Origin: Eurosta solidaginis
Lineage: Eukaryota > Arthropoda > Insecta > Diptera > Tephritidae
Length of the DNA: 64,000 nt
Direction: 5' to 3'
Assembly: GCF_040869045.1 (NCBI RefSeq)
Contig: NC_090319.1
Coordinates: 62,654,779-62,718,778 of the forward strand
Positions 1 to 11,940 of the stretch are shown here, one piece after another (the stretch's first letter is position 1; the number at the start of each line of letters is the position of its first letter). A model generated the notes under the pieces. The model was not told the DNA's origin. It was given only the letters and a program-made list of their open reading frames with translations, and made no database searches. A program made the position numbers and the translations under genes.

Positions 1-243
1 TCCGATTTCGTCCATTTTAAACAGCGATCTGAGATGAGTGCCCAGGAACCTACATACCAAATTTCATCAAGATATCTCAAAATTTACTCAAGTTATCATG
101 TTAACGGACGGACGGACTGACGGACTTGGCTCAATCAAATTTTTTTTCGATACTGATCTCTGTCTCGATTCCTTTATACCTGTTCAACCAATCGTTATCC
201 AATCAAAGTTATTATACTCTATGAGCTCTGCTCAACTGAGTAT
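1..243 (-). mobile_element. Helentron-derived (DINE-1/HINE-like) element, 5' part only
   Basis: This is the 5' part of a non-autonomous rolling-circle element, cut by the window edge. On the minus strand it begins TATACTCAGTTGAGCAGAGC (subterminal inverted repeat) at about 243 and contains the family's GGACGGACGGAC stretch. The same block begins the copies at 29382, 33035, 38814 and 48718. The DINE-1/Helentron assignment rests on the architecture of the full copies: 5' subTIR, tandem repeats, 3' subTIR, terminal hairpin. It directly abuts the next copy in head-to-tail orientation. Confidence 0.75.
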
Positions 244-1327
244 AACAAGTAAAGGAGTCTAAGTTCGGGTGTAACCGAACATTATATACTCAGCGTGAGC
301 TTCAATTGTACATTTCATTTCAGATAAATTACTTTTCTACATAACACGTGGCACCGCCCGTTTAAAAAAAAATGTCTTCACATTTCCTCTTACAATGAAA
401 CTTGATAAATGAAATATCATGATTCAAAACTATTTTTCGTCAAGTTATAGCTTATTATTCTAGTCTACGACCCTTTCAAACCTTTTAAACTTGTTTTATA
501 TCTAAGTTGCCGTGGTCTTTAACCGATCCCATCCATTTTTACTAGAAATATTTTCTGCTATAAGGAAAATATGTGTCCACAATTTCATTACGATCCGTTA
601 ATTTTTCTTCGAGTTATGGCTCCCGAAACATAGAAAATTGCTTAGTCATAAAAGGGGCGGTGCCACGCCCTTTTTTTAAATTTGAAGTTTTTCCTATTTA
701 TTGTTATAAATCCACTTGGGAAATGAAATATCATTGATATAAAGCTCTTTTTTGCAAAGATATAGCTCATTTTCTTCGTCTACGACCTTTTTATAAATCT
801 TTTATATAAAAGTGCGCGTGATACTTAACCCATTTCGTTAATTTTTCTTCAAAGCATTCCTTACAGTAAAGGCAACCTCTCTGCCGAATTTTGTTACGAT
901 AGGTTTAACGATTTTTGATTTATGATTAATGATATTTGTAAAATTGATTTTATCGCAAGTGTGCAGTGCCACGCCCATTTTAAAAATTGTTTTCAAATTT
1001 TTATCATTCCAATTTTATATCAGTCCACACGTCAAATTTCAACTTTCTAGGTGTATTAGTTACTAAATTATCAGGTCTTTTGTGTTTTCCAAAATTTTAT
1101 ATATATAAAAAGTGGGCGTGATTATCATCCGATTTCGCTCATTTTCAATACCAATCTATTCTGGGTGCTGATAACCTAGTGTACCAAATTTGGTGAAGAT
1201 ATCTCAATATTTACTCAAGTTATCGTGCTAACGGGCGGACGGACATGGCGCAATCAAATTTTTTTCGATATTGATAATTTTGATATATGGAAGTCTATAT
1301 CTATCTCGATTTCTTTATATCTGCACA
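244..1327 (-). mobile_element. Helentron-derived (DINE-1/HINE-like) element, head-to-tail neighbour
   Basis: The minus-strand 3' end lies at 244: terminal CTTTACTTGTT, then the hairpin GTTCGG...CCGAAC (263-280), then the subTIR. The body contains the family's paired GGCGTGGCACCGCCC-type blocks. The 5' part reaches the GGACGGACATGG and TCTATATCTATCTCG block near 1215-1325, but the last bases, including the 5' subTIR, are missing, so it is truncated at about 1327. Unlike the longer copies it contains no 128-bp satellite units. Confidence 0.7.
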
Positions 1328-2559
1328 AGAACACCTGGGTATAAAAACAAATACACACACCCAACCAAGAACATCGCAAGGGCAAATTAACTTTCGCTCT
1401 CAATAAAGCAACGCCAATAACCTCAAAAACTACAACAAAAGCAAAACAAAAACGAAAAACGGAAATAAAAATATTGCACTAAAAAAAAAAAACAAATACA
1501 ATGAAAAAAAAAAAGAAAACTAAACAACCCCAACTGTTAGCTACTTGTTATCGTTGTATTTATGCAACAAAAAATAATGCAAATACAAATAGAATAAAAG
1601 CACAAAATAGGAAAAACAAAAACACTTGGAGTCAAATAACGTTATGTGGGGTAGAAGGGCGAAAGTTTGGCGTACGTGCACGGGCGGCAAATACTTGCGT
1701 AAAAAATTTATTTTTGCACAGTTGCCGAGTGACTTAGATACTTGCGAATAATTCAACTTAAAAGCTTGTCAGAGGCTTAACTGGTTCGTTTGCCGGGCTA
1801 TTGTGCCGGCTCACTCTGACGTAGCTGTTTTGTCACAGTTATCAGCATTAAGAAGAATGACATTAAAATAAAACGACAATAGGGGGACTCATGATAGCTT
1901 ATAAACTTATAAGGTGTAAAATTATATGCATTTACACACGCTGTTATATGAACGCACCTAGTAATACTCTTGATAAACTTGATTGTTTATCAGCTGTATT
2001 ATTGCCGAACAACATTTTTTGATTGTTATACAAATTAAAAAATGCCAAGACTAAGTGAAAAATCAAAACTAAAACGCCTTTACTTGCTGATGTTGGAGAT
2101 TTTTGATGAAAATGCCGTCTGTAATGTCTGCAAGGTTGCATTCCTTTGAGTTTACCGCGTTTACACAATGAAATGTGCGCGTAAATTTATACAAAATGTG
2201 TAAATGATTTTTCATACAAAGTTTGACAGCTCGTGCGTAAACTAAATAAATTTATACGTTTACACACTTTATAAGGCATTTATACGGTTACATGAGTCCC
2301 CCTAATACAAGATAGAATGGCATAAAAGTGCAAAATTTGCTCTTTGCATCTTCGAAAAGCCAATAAAAAGTCCTATAAAAACAAGGAATTTTTGATGCTG
2401 GTAAGCAAATTATGACATCTCACGTTCAATCTATTTTAATATGCGGCTTATAACTTTTTATAGCTGAAATGAAAACAAAATGACCTTTAGCTCTAACTAT
2501 GCGCTATGATAGCAAATTAGATGCAAACATAAAATGATAATCCCATAAAAGTTTTTATC
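1328..2559. other. No recognisable gene or repeat
   Basis: AT-rich sequence with A-rich stretches (1430-1520). The short open frames at 1501-1737 and 1541-1756 overlap on opposite strands and have homopolymer-driven composition, so I do not consider them genes. Confidence 0.5.
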
Positions 2560-3390
2560 AAAACTATCAACACGACAAGCCGCGCCGATTTCAACGTAAA
2601 CTTTTGGTCTCAGACTTAACGATACCTGAAATCACCATTGGAAATATCTGAAATCACCATTGGAAACACTATTGTTAAGGCTATCAGCAAAGTCAAAAAT
2701 CTAAGAATTGTGATGAACTCTAGCCTTACTGAAATCGATCACGTTAACACTGTAGTGCGCAAGGTATATGGGACTCTGCGTAACTTGAGACAGACTGTGC
2801 TCTATACGTCTTTTCTAATTAGGAAAAAAATTGCCTTACAACTAATTTTGCCAATTATAACCTACTCAGAGTTGGTATACAATAGGCTAGACTCAGGAAC
2901 CGCTCATAAAAGGGACATTGCATTCAATCATGTTACGCCGTATGTTTATGGCTTACGCAAATTTGTTCATATATCTGCTTGGAGGTCACAACTCTTAGGC
3001 TGTAACCTATATGAGTATCAAAGGGCAAGGAGTTGCATATTTCTCTTTCTCCAAATTTCGACAAAGTCCTGCACGTACCTGTATGATAAAATTAAATCCA
3101 ATAGATCTGCTCGGTCATGCACTTTGATGATACCCGGTTTAAACTTCGTAACTTCTACTAGGCTGGTTTTCGTCAACACCATTCGTCTCTGGAATTCTAT
3201 ATTGACCGCTGTGAGAAACTCTCTTAACCAAAACAACTATAGACGAACTCTTTATAGCTTTTTCTCTAGTCATAGCACTTAATCTTTTTATTTATGTAAA
3301 GACCTGTGTATAAACTATTTTTCTCTACTCTATAACCTTTCTTCCCCTATTCCTGTAAGCCAATTCTATATATATGGCAAATGTTATGAT
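2560..3390 (+). pseudogene. Non-LTR retrotransposon (LINE) fragment, C-terminal reverse transcriptase region
   Basis: An open frame at 2638-3282 (214 residues) resembles the region after the catalytic core of Jockey/CR1-group LINE reverse transcriptases. It has a VKNLRIVMNSSLTEIDHVN segment (the 'LGV..D..L....H' strand), then VYGTLRNLRQ, a 'LILPIITYSELVY' stretch (compare 'LVRPILEYGS'), and a C-terminal FVNTIRLWNSI tail. The catalytic FADD/YADD and all upstream parts are missing, so this is a 5'-truncated dead copy. A 22-bp direct duplication at about 2622-2665 precedes the frame. Downstream is an AT-rich 3' UTR ending near a (GTT)n run at 3391. Clade assignment is uncertain. Confidence 0.7.
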
Positions 3391-3603
3391 GTTGTTGTTG
3401 TTGTTGTATCGATAAGGTTACTCCCCGAAGGCTTTGGGGAGTGTTATTGATGTGATGGTCCTTTGCCGGATACGAATGCGGTACGCTCCAGTAACACAGC
3501 ACCATTAAAGTACTAGCCCGACTATCTCGGGAACGTATTATATGGCCACATTAAACCTTCAGGCCACCTCACCCTACCCCACCCCCAAGTTCCATAAGGA
3601 GCT
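3391..3603 (-). repeat. (CAA)n-tailed retroposed repeat (family C), partial copy
   Basis: In minus orientation it reads GGAACTTGGGGGTGGGG..., CCCGAGATAGTCGGGC, ...GATAACACTCC... and ends in a (CAA)n tail, seen here as (GTT)n at 3391-3406. Homologous copies lie at 28521-28592, 47548-47919, 48124-48476 and 59286-59552. The 3' microsatellite tail and variable 5' truncation suggest a SINE or a LINE 3' UTR. I cannot tell which. Confidence 0.65.
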
Positions 3604-4738
3604 AATGATAATATAAATTATAAGGATAAATCAAATAACTTAATCGCACCATGGCATTTTTAGCAAATCAGAATAAAATTTGGAAGCTCCACAATCAGTT
3701 CGTTTAAAAAAAAGTTCCATGTTAGCACGGTCTTGATTTGTTTTATTCCAACTATAATCTGTCAAAATTTACAATACAATCAAACTTTTTTATAATTTCT
3801 TCTTTCATTTCACTATTAACACATAATATTTACGTGCTAGTTGTTTAACAACAACAGCATAAATAGAGCAACGTCAAACAGCTGATGCGAGTAGAGGGCA
3901 ATAGCATAAAATCAACTGATAATAGTTAAATAAAAAGTTAACAAACATATGTCATATATACCAAGTCATTCGCATGACGCCCCTTTCCACATGTCTATAC
4001 GAATTTGTTTTTTTTTTTGTATACCTAGTTCATAGTAGAGATGCTACGAAGCTTCGATTCCTATACCGAAAAGTTGGAAAAAGTAATTGATTTCGATTGC
4101 TGACTTTGATTTCTGTTCCGTTTTCTTTCGTTTGTAATTATAACGAAAGTTGACCAAAGGCATGGTCTTTGATAAGAGGTATGAGCAGGGCCGGCGAAAT
4201 GTACCCACTCTGAAATTAGTCAAAGATTGTGAAATAGTCGATAAAAATTTCATAACATTGATAACTGATCATACCTAATTTGTAGAATAATGTAATCCCC
4301 CATGCCTACCACTTTTATCGCCGATTCAAACTACCCACCCAGATTTTGCGCGTTCGGCCGGCTCTGGGTATGAGAGAACCTTGAATGGGAATTTTTTTGA
4401 CAGTTATAAGTAAGAATTTTCTCGGTGTTACATTATGACAAATGATTATTATTATGTACCTCTTGACCCTACCGATTTCGGTTTCGACTGAGACGTAGCA
4501 AATTAGAAAAATCCGTTGCCTTTTTCGGCTCCGTCAAAATCACTTCCGTAAAATACCTGGTACCTACTTCCTATTAAGACTGATTTTTTATTTGACCAGA
4601 GAGTTCACATGTGCAGTGCAAAATATGTTTAACATACCTAATTGATTACTATAATTGTATTGATTATATAATATATTACAAGATAATTACTTTTGCCATT
4701 ATTAATGTTAGCAATTATTATTGAAAGGCTCCTGGCAA
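3604..4738. other. No recognisable gene
   Basis: AT-rich intergenic or intronic-looking sequence. No open frame with recognisable similarity and no clear repeat structure were seen. Confidence 0.45.
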
Positions 4739-4740
4739 TA

Positions 4741-5720
4741 CACTCAGAGAAAAAATCGTTCTAAAACGAACGAAACAAGTTCAAAATTAAGAACATTCGT
4801 TGACAAAAGTCTGCTAAATACGTTTTTTCTTAACTCGTGACCGTTTTAAGAACAGTTTTTCCAAGCACACCGTTCGTATTTTATGACCACTTTGGTATTG
4901 ATGTGTGTACCTTCTGTGTTCATTTCAAGCACTACTTGGGCTTGATTTAGGATTTTTCGTTCTCCCGCTTCGAGAACGATTTGGGGTCGATTTAACAGTT
5001 TTCGGTCTCAAGAACGGTTTGTGCTTGATCATGGGTGGGAGTGGGAAGGTACCATTTATTTATTTTTTTTATTAATAAATATTTTTTTGTCATTAATAAA
5101 AAATATTAAAAACAAAAAAAATATTATTAAATTCCAAAGAATAGAAAAAACGCTTAATATATACATTTTTTCATATATTTCTCTTATTGAGAAATTCTTC
5201 TTATTTGATGATGCAATCTGAATATATATTTAAAACATTGCATAACAAGATTAAGAATTACCTGTGCATATGTGAATGGAACTGAACGAATAATAAGAGT
5301 TAAAAAAATTGAATATAAAAAAATTGTTTTAAAAAACTTCAGAGTTTGACGGTGATCGAACTCGCACCACACGATCGCAACTCCAACATCATAGCAGCTG
5401 GGCCACTACAACTGCTTAATAAGTTGTGCCAAATGTTGTTTTTAACATTGTAGTGCACACGAATTATACCGTTTCTTTTTTCATGAACTTAATTTAAGAA
5501 CATTGTGCTTAATTTAAGAACATCGTTCTCATTAATAGAACATTCGTTCATATTTTATGACCAGCCGTTCTCTTTTCAAGAAAATGGTTGTCAGTTCAAG
5601 AACAAGGTTGTAGTTTTGAGAACAGGTCGTTCGTTTTTCAAGAACACAAAAGTAAGAACATGAAAAGCTTGAATTGAGTCCGGTGGTGCTGGATTTTAGA
5701 ACACCGTTTTTCTCTGAGTG
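4741..5720. mobile_element. TIR transposon/MITE with TA target duplication (CACTCAGAGAAAAA termini)
   Basis: The left end CACTCAGAGAAAAAATCGTT (4741) is matched by an inverted copy at the right end (rc CACTCAGAGAAAAACGGTGT, ending 5720). The terminal 14 bp are perfect and TTCTAAAA continues the similarity. Both ends are flanked by TA (4739-4740, 5721-5722), as expected for Tc1/mariner-type transposition. The interior has no transposase frame and is rich in diverged GTTCTTAATTTAAGAAC-like words, so it is non-autonomous. A tRNA-like block lies inside at about 5346-5415. Confidence 0.75.
5346..5415 (-). repeat. tRNA-like sequence (possible SINE head or tRNA pseudogene) inside MITE
   Basis: The minus strand reads TAGTGGCCCAGCTGC (A-box-like) followed about 35 nt later by GTGCGAGTTCGATCACC (B-box-like, GTTCGATCAC). 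The spacing fits an RNA polymerase III internal promoter. The cloverleaf is imperfect, so it looks tRNA-derived rather than a working tRNA gene. Only this one copy was seen in the window. Confidence 0.4.
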
Positions 5721-5722
5721 TA

Positions 5723-6746
5723 TTGGGTTTAATGATTAGCTAATCATATGTCCTTCAATAAAGACATCAAGTTGTATAACTCAATCACAAGGTGGCTATG
5801 TTTTAGTGAAGTAAGAATTTCTTTGAAATAAAATCACATCGGATTTGCTATTCATGAATTAACAGACATTCGGTAAAATTTATCTATTGACGGCTAATTC
5901 AAACGAGGTTTTTATGAAGAGAACAAATTTATTCAGTTATTTCCACAGAAAAGAATCTGAAGCTTTAAGGCACCATTTTCAGTACGTCTCTCATCCATAC
6001 GTTATCGAAATTTTCGTTAACTCCATACTTACTTCGTGTCTCAGTTAAGAGCAAGTCAAAAGTGCAAGCAAAAGTCAGCGGTTTGACTAGCTTTTTTTTT
6101 GCGCTTTGTTGTACAAAATATTCACAAGTATCCATTTAACCGGGGGTTGGTGACCCTGTATTGATGAAAACAAAAATTTCAAATGAAGCTATCTCGTAGA
6201 CTGCTATCCTCTAGGTAAAATCTAATTTAACTGAAGATGGTGAAATCGGCTCTAGGTAAACAAAATTCTGTAAAATTGATAGATTCTCAATCAATCTAAC
6301 TGATTTTTATGTTAAAAGAACTGATTTCATTTTTCATTTGAACAGCGAACAAGTGTTAATATTATACATACATCATATAATTTTAAAGAGAAGCTTACGC
6401 TCACGGTACTCACTCACTTTCTACTGCAGAAAACTCTCACATAGTAACAGTCTTCAACGTTATTTTAATGTTGACGAAATTCTGTTATATTAACAATTTC
6501 AATTGGTGTTCTTAGTGTGACAGTAGGAATGGACAGAGCTATGGCTTGCGTATGATAATTTTTTTCAAAATCAACAATTTATGCGAAGTTGATTCAAAAG
6601 CCACTTGCGAGGAATACAAATTGACCGAAATTTTGGTTGATTGAATCCGCAATTCGTCTGCTTTCACTAGCTTGTTTCTTTCAGTGTATTTGGCTAGACT
6701 TTTGTTTTAAAAGATGATATATTTTTGATGTATAGGGATGTTCCAT
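5723..6746. other. Unassigned sequence ending in one MITE terminus at 6686
   Basis: No gene seen. The 3' part (about 6600-6686) matches the right end of the TIR element at 60281-61901: ACCGAAATTTTGGTTGATT..., CACTAGCTTG, TTTCTTTCAGTG, then TA. A matching left end was not found, so this is a partial or decayed copy. Confidence 0.5.
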
Positions 6747-7914
6747 GGTCACGGCTGGGACAATTGTACCCAATATTTCATCTTTGTTGAAGCATTCTGA
6801 GGTTGAGACAATTAACATTGAGGCAGTACTGTTATGTTAAAACTACTTACTTTATCATAGCATTATAATAAGTTTGATTATTGTCACGGGTGGGACAAAA
6901 AAACGCTATCCCTTATTGACCTTATACGTTACAAAAGCTCTGCGAATATATGAAAGTACCTTCTTTTTTGTTTGAATACTTCAAGATATACGAACCAATG
7001 GAGAATAAAATGCCGTAAAAAAATACATTTTCTTTAATTATTATATCGTTATAATTAAAAATATAAGTGTCAGGGTGGGACAGCAGTTGTCACGGGTGGG
7101 ACATGTTCGAATTAAAAGCATTTAATACAATTTTTTAGAGCAAATAAATTATTCGAACGCTTTAAAATATGAAACACGTCATGGAATAATTTCATATAAT
7201 AAACAAATTTTAAAATAAAAAAAAATAAATGTAAGGCGCGATAACCTCCGAAGAGATCTAAGGCCGAGCTTCTCTTCCAATTTGCGTCGTGCTCCTCTTG
7301 ATTTTCCCTACAAATTGGCCGGACGGGACCTACATGTTTTATGCCGACTCCGAACGGCATCTGCAAAGCAGATGAGTTTTCACTGAGAGCTTTTCATGGC
7401 AGAAATACACCCGGAGTGCTTGCCAAACACTGCCGAGGGGCGACCCCGCTTAGAAAAATTTTCTTCTAATTGAAAAATCTTATTTCTAAAATTTTGATGT
7501 TGCTCTGCCCGGGAGTTGAACCCAGGGCATACGGTGTGATAGGCGGAGCACGCTACCATCACACCAAACAAATTTTAGTCTAGGAAAATTTTAAGAATTT
7601 TAACTCTCCAAATCTCTGACTCAGATTCAAGCGACATGAAAAAACCTAATAAATAGATGTCGTATATTGATTAAATTTTCTTTTGGACGTAATTAGTTGA
7701 TATCCCCATTAGGGTTATAAGGTGTATTAGCAATACCTGCTTATTTCTAACAACTGTTTCTGTTATTCTTAAATAATTCTCTAACATCCTCGAAACTGAA
7801 TTATTGGATGTATTTTATACGAGTTTCTAACATTGTATAACAAGTATGAAATAAAAGAGCGGCTTGCAAAACTTAGAATAACAACTTCCAGCTTTTTTTG
7901 TCACGGGTGGGACA
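6747..7914. repeat. Five dispersed copies of the 16-mer TGTCACGGGTGGGACA
   Basis: Copies start at 6747 (GGTCACGGCTGGGACA), 6882, 7068 (one base shorter, TGTCAGGGTGGGACA), 7088 and 7899. Three are identical over 16 bp: 6882, 7088, 7899. The surrounding DNA is AT-rich and otherwise not repeated, so this is not a tandem satellite. The word has short inverted ends, TGTC...GACA. No function is assigned. Confidence 0.7.
7213..7565 (-). mobile_element. tRNA-derived SINE, head-truncated copy with 12-bp TSD
   Basis: On the minus strand the copy begins in the tRNA-like head (A box TGATGGTAGCGTG, B box GGGTTCAACTCCC) and runs through the shared body to CGGAGGTTATCGCGCC and an A/T-rich (ATTT)-type tail. 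It lacks the first bases present at 35438. Flanking direct repeats AAACAAATTTTA (7201-7212 and 7566-7577) mark target-primed insertion. The open frames at 7112-7571 are passenger frames of this SINE. Confidence 0.85.
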
Positions 7915-9044
7915 AACCTCATGCTGCCTTATAAATCGAATATTAAGAATACAGGGTTTATATAACTTGGTATTTAAATCAGCTTCATTACTTACAGATG
8001 GGCTTTTTCAAAACAAGTCATTTCAACCTAATTAAAATCTTTAAATCAGCGCTTTACTTTAAGAGCAAAAATAAGGTTTTGAATATTAATTTTGAGATTA
8101 AATTTAATAGCTTTGGGTTGATTGAAGATTTTTACAATATTAGTATCCACGCCAGTTTTATAAGAAAAATTGTCTCTGCACCAAGGTTCACTTTCTCATG
8201 AAACCTCCCTATAGTAGAAAAATGTTTCGTAATGCCTTGGATATAGCCAGTTTCGACGTCTTCAGTGTCATTTTTCGTGCATTGATAGGGAAAGATTAAA
8301 AATCGTTAAAAAACTTAAACTTTTCACCTCATCATGATATGTATTTTGAAAATCTAGAGCTTAACCTATAAAAATGTTCCAACCCAATAAAGTTATATCT
8401 TCTTGAAGTGAGGTACCACATTTAGAAATAAGTTATTATGAGACGCAGTTTAGATAAACAAACAATAAATAATCTCTTATTTTGTGGACTGTGTCAAAAT
8501 GGAATTTCTATAAGACAATCTCTGCATTATTTTTTTTATCATTGTTATATATGTACATAAATTAAAAAACGTTAGTGGCCTAACAAATTGTTGAAGATTT
8601 AGAACGCACGAGCGCAAAAACTAAATACAAAATCAAAAAAAAAAAACAAAACAAATAGATAAATAAATATTTATTCACCTAAATGTTTGTATATTCACTA
8701 TAGTAAAAATAATATCGCAGGTTTGGTCTCTTTTAATTTCAAAAGTATTAGAGCTTATAGATAACAGTTTAAGAACGTGTGAAAGCAGAATGACGCCAGA
8801 AACATCGGGAGAAGTCAACTTATTTGTTCATTATAGATTCCAAATCTGCTTCTTGGTTTTTTTTGTTATACTTGGATTTCTCAAGGCATTTGGTGTTATC
8901 CAATCTAGAAGGTTCAACGCACGTGTATTGGTAGCTAAAAAACAATAATAAAAGCGCTTACATTTCACAAACGTGGAATTTTTCACTTTACTCCGATTAT
9001 ATACTTGATCCAGTTTAGCCCTAAGAAAATTAAAAATTAATATA
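7915..9044. other. No recognisable gene
   Basis: AT-rich sequence with short frames (7998-8201) and no recognised motif. An A-rich run lies at 8630-8650. No repeat structure was resolved. Confidence 0.4.
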
Positions 9045-9175
9045 AATTCAAGGCGCGAAAACCTCGGAAGAAACTTATGGTCGAACTTGTTTCTAAACTT
9101 TTGATGTTGCTTTACCCGGGACTTGAACCGAGGATCTTCGGTGTAGTAGGCAGAGCACGCTACCAGCACCCCCTA
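9045..9175 (-). mobile_element. tRNA-derived SINE, internally deleted short copy
   Basis: Diverged copy of the SINE at 35078. The minus strand has the tRNA-like head with A box and B box (CGGTTCAAGTCCCGG) and the tail-side block CCGAGGTTTTCGCGCC. The middle ~200 bp of the full element are missing. Confidence 0.7.
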
Positions 9176-9271
9176 AGGTGCCCTTTAAAACTAATTTCTT
9201 CCATAAAAAACATATCACTTCACTATTTCTTCATTTTCTTAAAGCTGTGCGTTGTGTTACTTTGTCTATAA

Positions 9272-10603
9272 TAATAATAATAATAATCCCAACGGATTAA
9301 TACCCTCCAAAGCCCGCCCAACCGACCCGAGGGGCGCATCCTCATGACGCACGGATTTGTTTTTGTTTTTGCCGAGTTATTGATAGGCGGAGGTTTGTTA
9401 AGCGTCGAGATCTAAAACTGCTCAGCTACAGAATAAAAATCATCAGATGAGTATTATATACATAACAGTTGAAAATTATACATATAGTAAATTGTTAAGT
9501 AAGTTAACGATTTAGCATATAAAGGTTTTTATTTTTAGTGTGTTACGAGTTAAGATAGGATAGGACAGTTTTCCTTATAGAATCAAATGAATTCGAATGA
9601 CAGTTAAAATCATGACACAAACACCGGAAAGGTTCATTTAATTCGAAATTAGTTCTGCACTGCCTCATAAGAAAAGGTTTGTAATGTCTTGATGCTCGTG
9701 ATGGGACATTGAAGTTTACTTCGTTCAAAAGAAAGGGGCTAGAAATTAGTCCATTCACTAGTTTAGCCATAAATAATACGCCTAGCATTTCTCTACGACT
9801 AGCGAGAGTTGGAAGATTGATAAGCTTTAACCAACTAGTATAAGGTGGAAGATTATATGCGGAATCCCAAAGAAAATTCCTTAAAGAAAAAAGTAAAAAT
9901 TGCTTCTGTATTGACTCAAGCCTATCTGCATGAACTACATATCGCGGATTCCAGACTACTGATCCGTATTCTAGTATCGGTCTAACTAATGTGGTAAAAA
10001 GGGCTTTGGTTACATAAGGGTCACTAAATTCTTTTGACCATCTCTTCACGAATGATAGAACACCTCTAGCCTTATTGGCAGTAGTCATAATATGAAGGTT
10101 GAAGCTCAGTTTAACATCCATCGTGACTCCCAAGTCGACCAAATAATTTACTGATACAAGACAAAAATTATCAATTACGTAAGAGGCTGCTGGCAAAGAT
10201 CTCCGAGAGAGGCACATGAACTTACATTTATTGATGTTCAGCGGCATTGAATTCGCGTTGCACCAAGCAACTAAGCAGTTTAAATCCGCTTGAAGCAAGG
10301 GACGTTCTTCAATAGACGCATAGGATCTAAAAAGTTTTACATCATCAGCATACATTAAAATTTTGGAACATTTTATTATTGTACAGATATCATTAATAAA
10401 TAGCAAGAAAAGAATTGGACCGAGATGACTGCCCTGTGGGACGCCAGAGGGAACATTAGTCACATCTGAAAGAGTATTTTTAAAAATTACTTGCTGCGTT
10501 CTACCGCAGAGATACGAAGATATCCACTGAGTGAGACCAGGTTGGAAGCCAAGTCGATCCAGCTTGTGGATAAGCAATGAATGGGAAACTTTGTCAAAGT
10601 TTT
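9272..10603 (-). mobile_element. 5'-truncated non-LTR retrotransposon with reverse transcriptase core
   Basis: The reverse-transcriptase frame occupies 10577-9543 on the minus strand (344 residues) and continues upstream in frame to about 10603 (FDKVSHSLLIHKLDRLGF), where it stops abruptly. Visible RT motifs in order: the FDKVSH block, PSGVPQGSHLGPILFLLFIND (block B), catalytic YADDVKLF at about residue 77, LNINKCKFM, LVDLGVTMD, and LVRPILEYGSVVWNP. This is the arrangement of Jockey/CR1-group LINEs. Endonuclease and ORF1 are missing, as expected for 5' truncation. The 3' UTR runs to an (ATT)n tail at about 9272-9291. The catalytic core lacks internal stops, so the insertion is not very old. 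Confidence 0.85.
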
Positions 10604-11940
10604 ACTACTTTTTTTTACTATAGTAAATTTTTTTTTACTTTTACTTTACTATAGCAAAATTTTTCTTCCCAGTCCAGACTTTGGACTCTTATAATTTTTC
10701 AATAAGGTAAGAACAAGTTAAACTCAAAATACAAACAATTGACCAATGTGTATTTTATGACGCTGTTGCGTAAGATTTTTTAATCAAATATGAATAAGTA
10801 ATCAAATCTTATCGGTACTTTAAGAACATTTGTACTAGAATTTTTCTATTAAATTATAAAAGAAACATATAGATGACACATTCACATGTTGCTTATTCAT
10901 GGTGAAAAGATGACTAAAGAGATAAAGAGTACGGAAAGTTATGCAAACGAATTGGATATTATATTTTACTTCTTATTTGGCAAGAGAGAGAAAAACTATA
11001 TATGAAAAAGGGTCAGCTCAGAAATACGGCTGGAATAAATACCGTTTCTTCCGATTTTGCTTAGGTTGTTTTGAGATAGAATATATTGCGGGCCCAGGAC
11101 CGCAACTTCTGGGACCAGTTTTGAAGCTTTTCGGCAAAATTCATTCATTGAATTACTAGGGCCTTTTTCTTAGTTTGAGGTCATTTCGGGACCATTTCGG
11201 AATTTTTGAAAAAAATTTTTGTAATGACTTCGAATAAATTTTGCGGTAAATTGGAAACAATGTCGGTACTGTTTATGAAAAACAAATTGTCTGATGGTTT
11301 TTAATTTTTGATGTTACTCTCTCGGAAACATAGTATTACCACGGCATCCGTCAAAAACCGAATAGCAAAACCACAGCACCGAATATCGTCTACCTTGGAT
11401 CCTTTTTTCTTGACCACAATATCACCGTATATAAAGGTAACGCAGTCCTAACCTGCAAAATCTCAAAAAACAGCCTCTCCAAATGCAAACTATGGATGCT
11501 ACATAACAATGAACATAATACAGATTCGGCGATATTCACACCATACTTAATCCTGACTAGGCTGAATCTAGACACAAAATTCAAACTGGAGACACACTAG
11601 TATCGCCTGTTGAACCAGCTGTAGTCCTCCTAAATTATAATTTTATTTTCAGCTTTGTGAAACGATTGCAGAGCTTAAAGGGACGTTAACAGAAAATGGT
11701 GAGCTTCTTAAGGCAAAAATAAAGACACATAATTTTTAAAAATCGGATATGAAATACCAAAAGCACAAAAGCACCAATTTCGGCTGTATTGCAAATATCA
11801 AAAAATATATCTTTCAGAGATCCGCTCAAATTCAAATCATTCAAATTCGAAAGCACATGGTAAAAAACCCAGTCTAGAGTATGTAATATTTTTCAATTTT
11901 GTATATTGCATTATCTCTTTTATTTATTCTCTTTTAGGTG
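10604..11940. other. No recognisable gene
   Basis: Begins with a short tandem of TTTTACTATAGTAAA-like words (10604-10665). The remainder is AT-rich with only short random frames. Confidence 0.4.

Noticed and set aside
1501..1756. Overlapping small frames near an A-rich leader
   Set aside because: Opposite-strand overlap and poly-Lys start from homopolymer A. No motif.
7112..7571. Frames on the minus strand around 7.1-7.6 kb, with similar ones at 35142-35423 and 60413-60824
   Set aside because: All are passenger frames of the tRNA-derived SINE. Their similarity to one another reflects the SINE, not a gene family.
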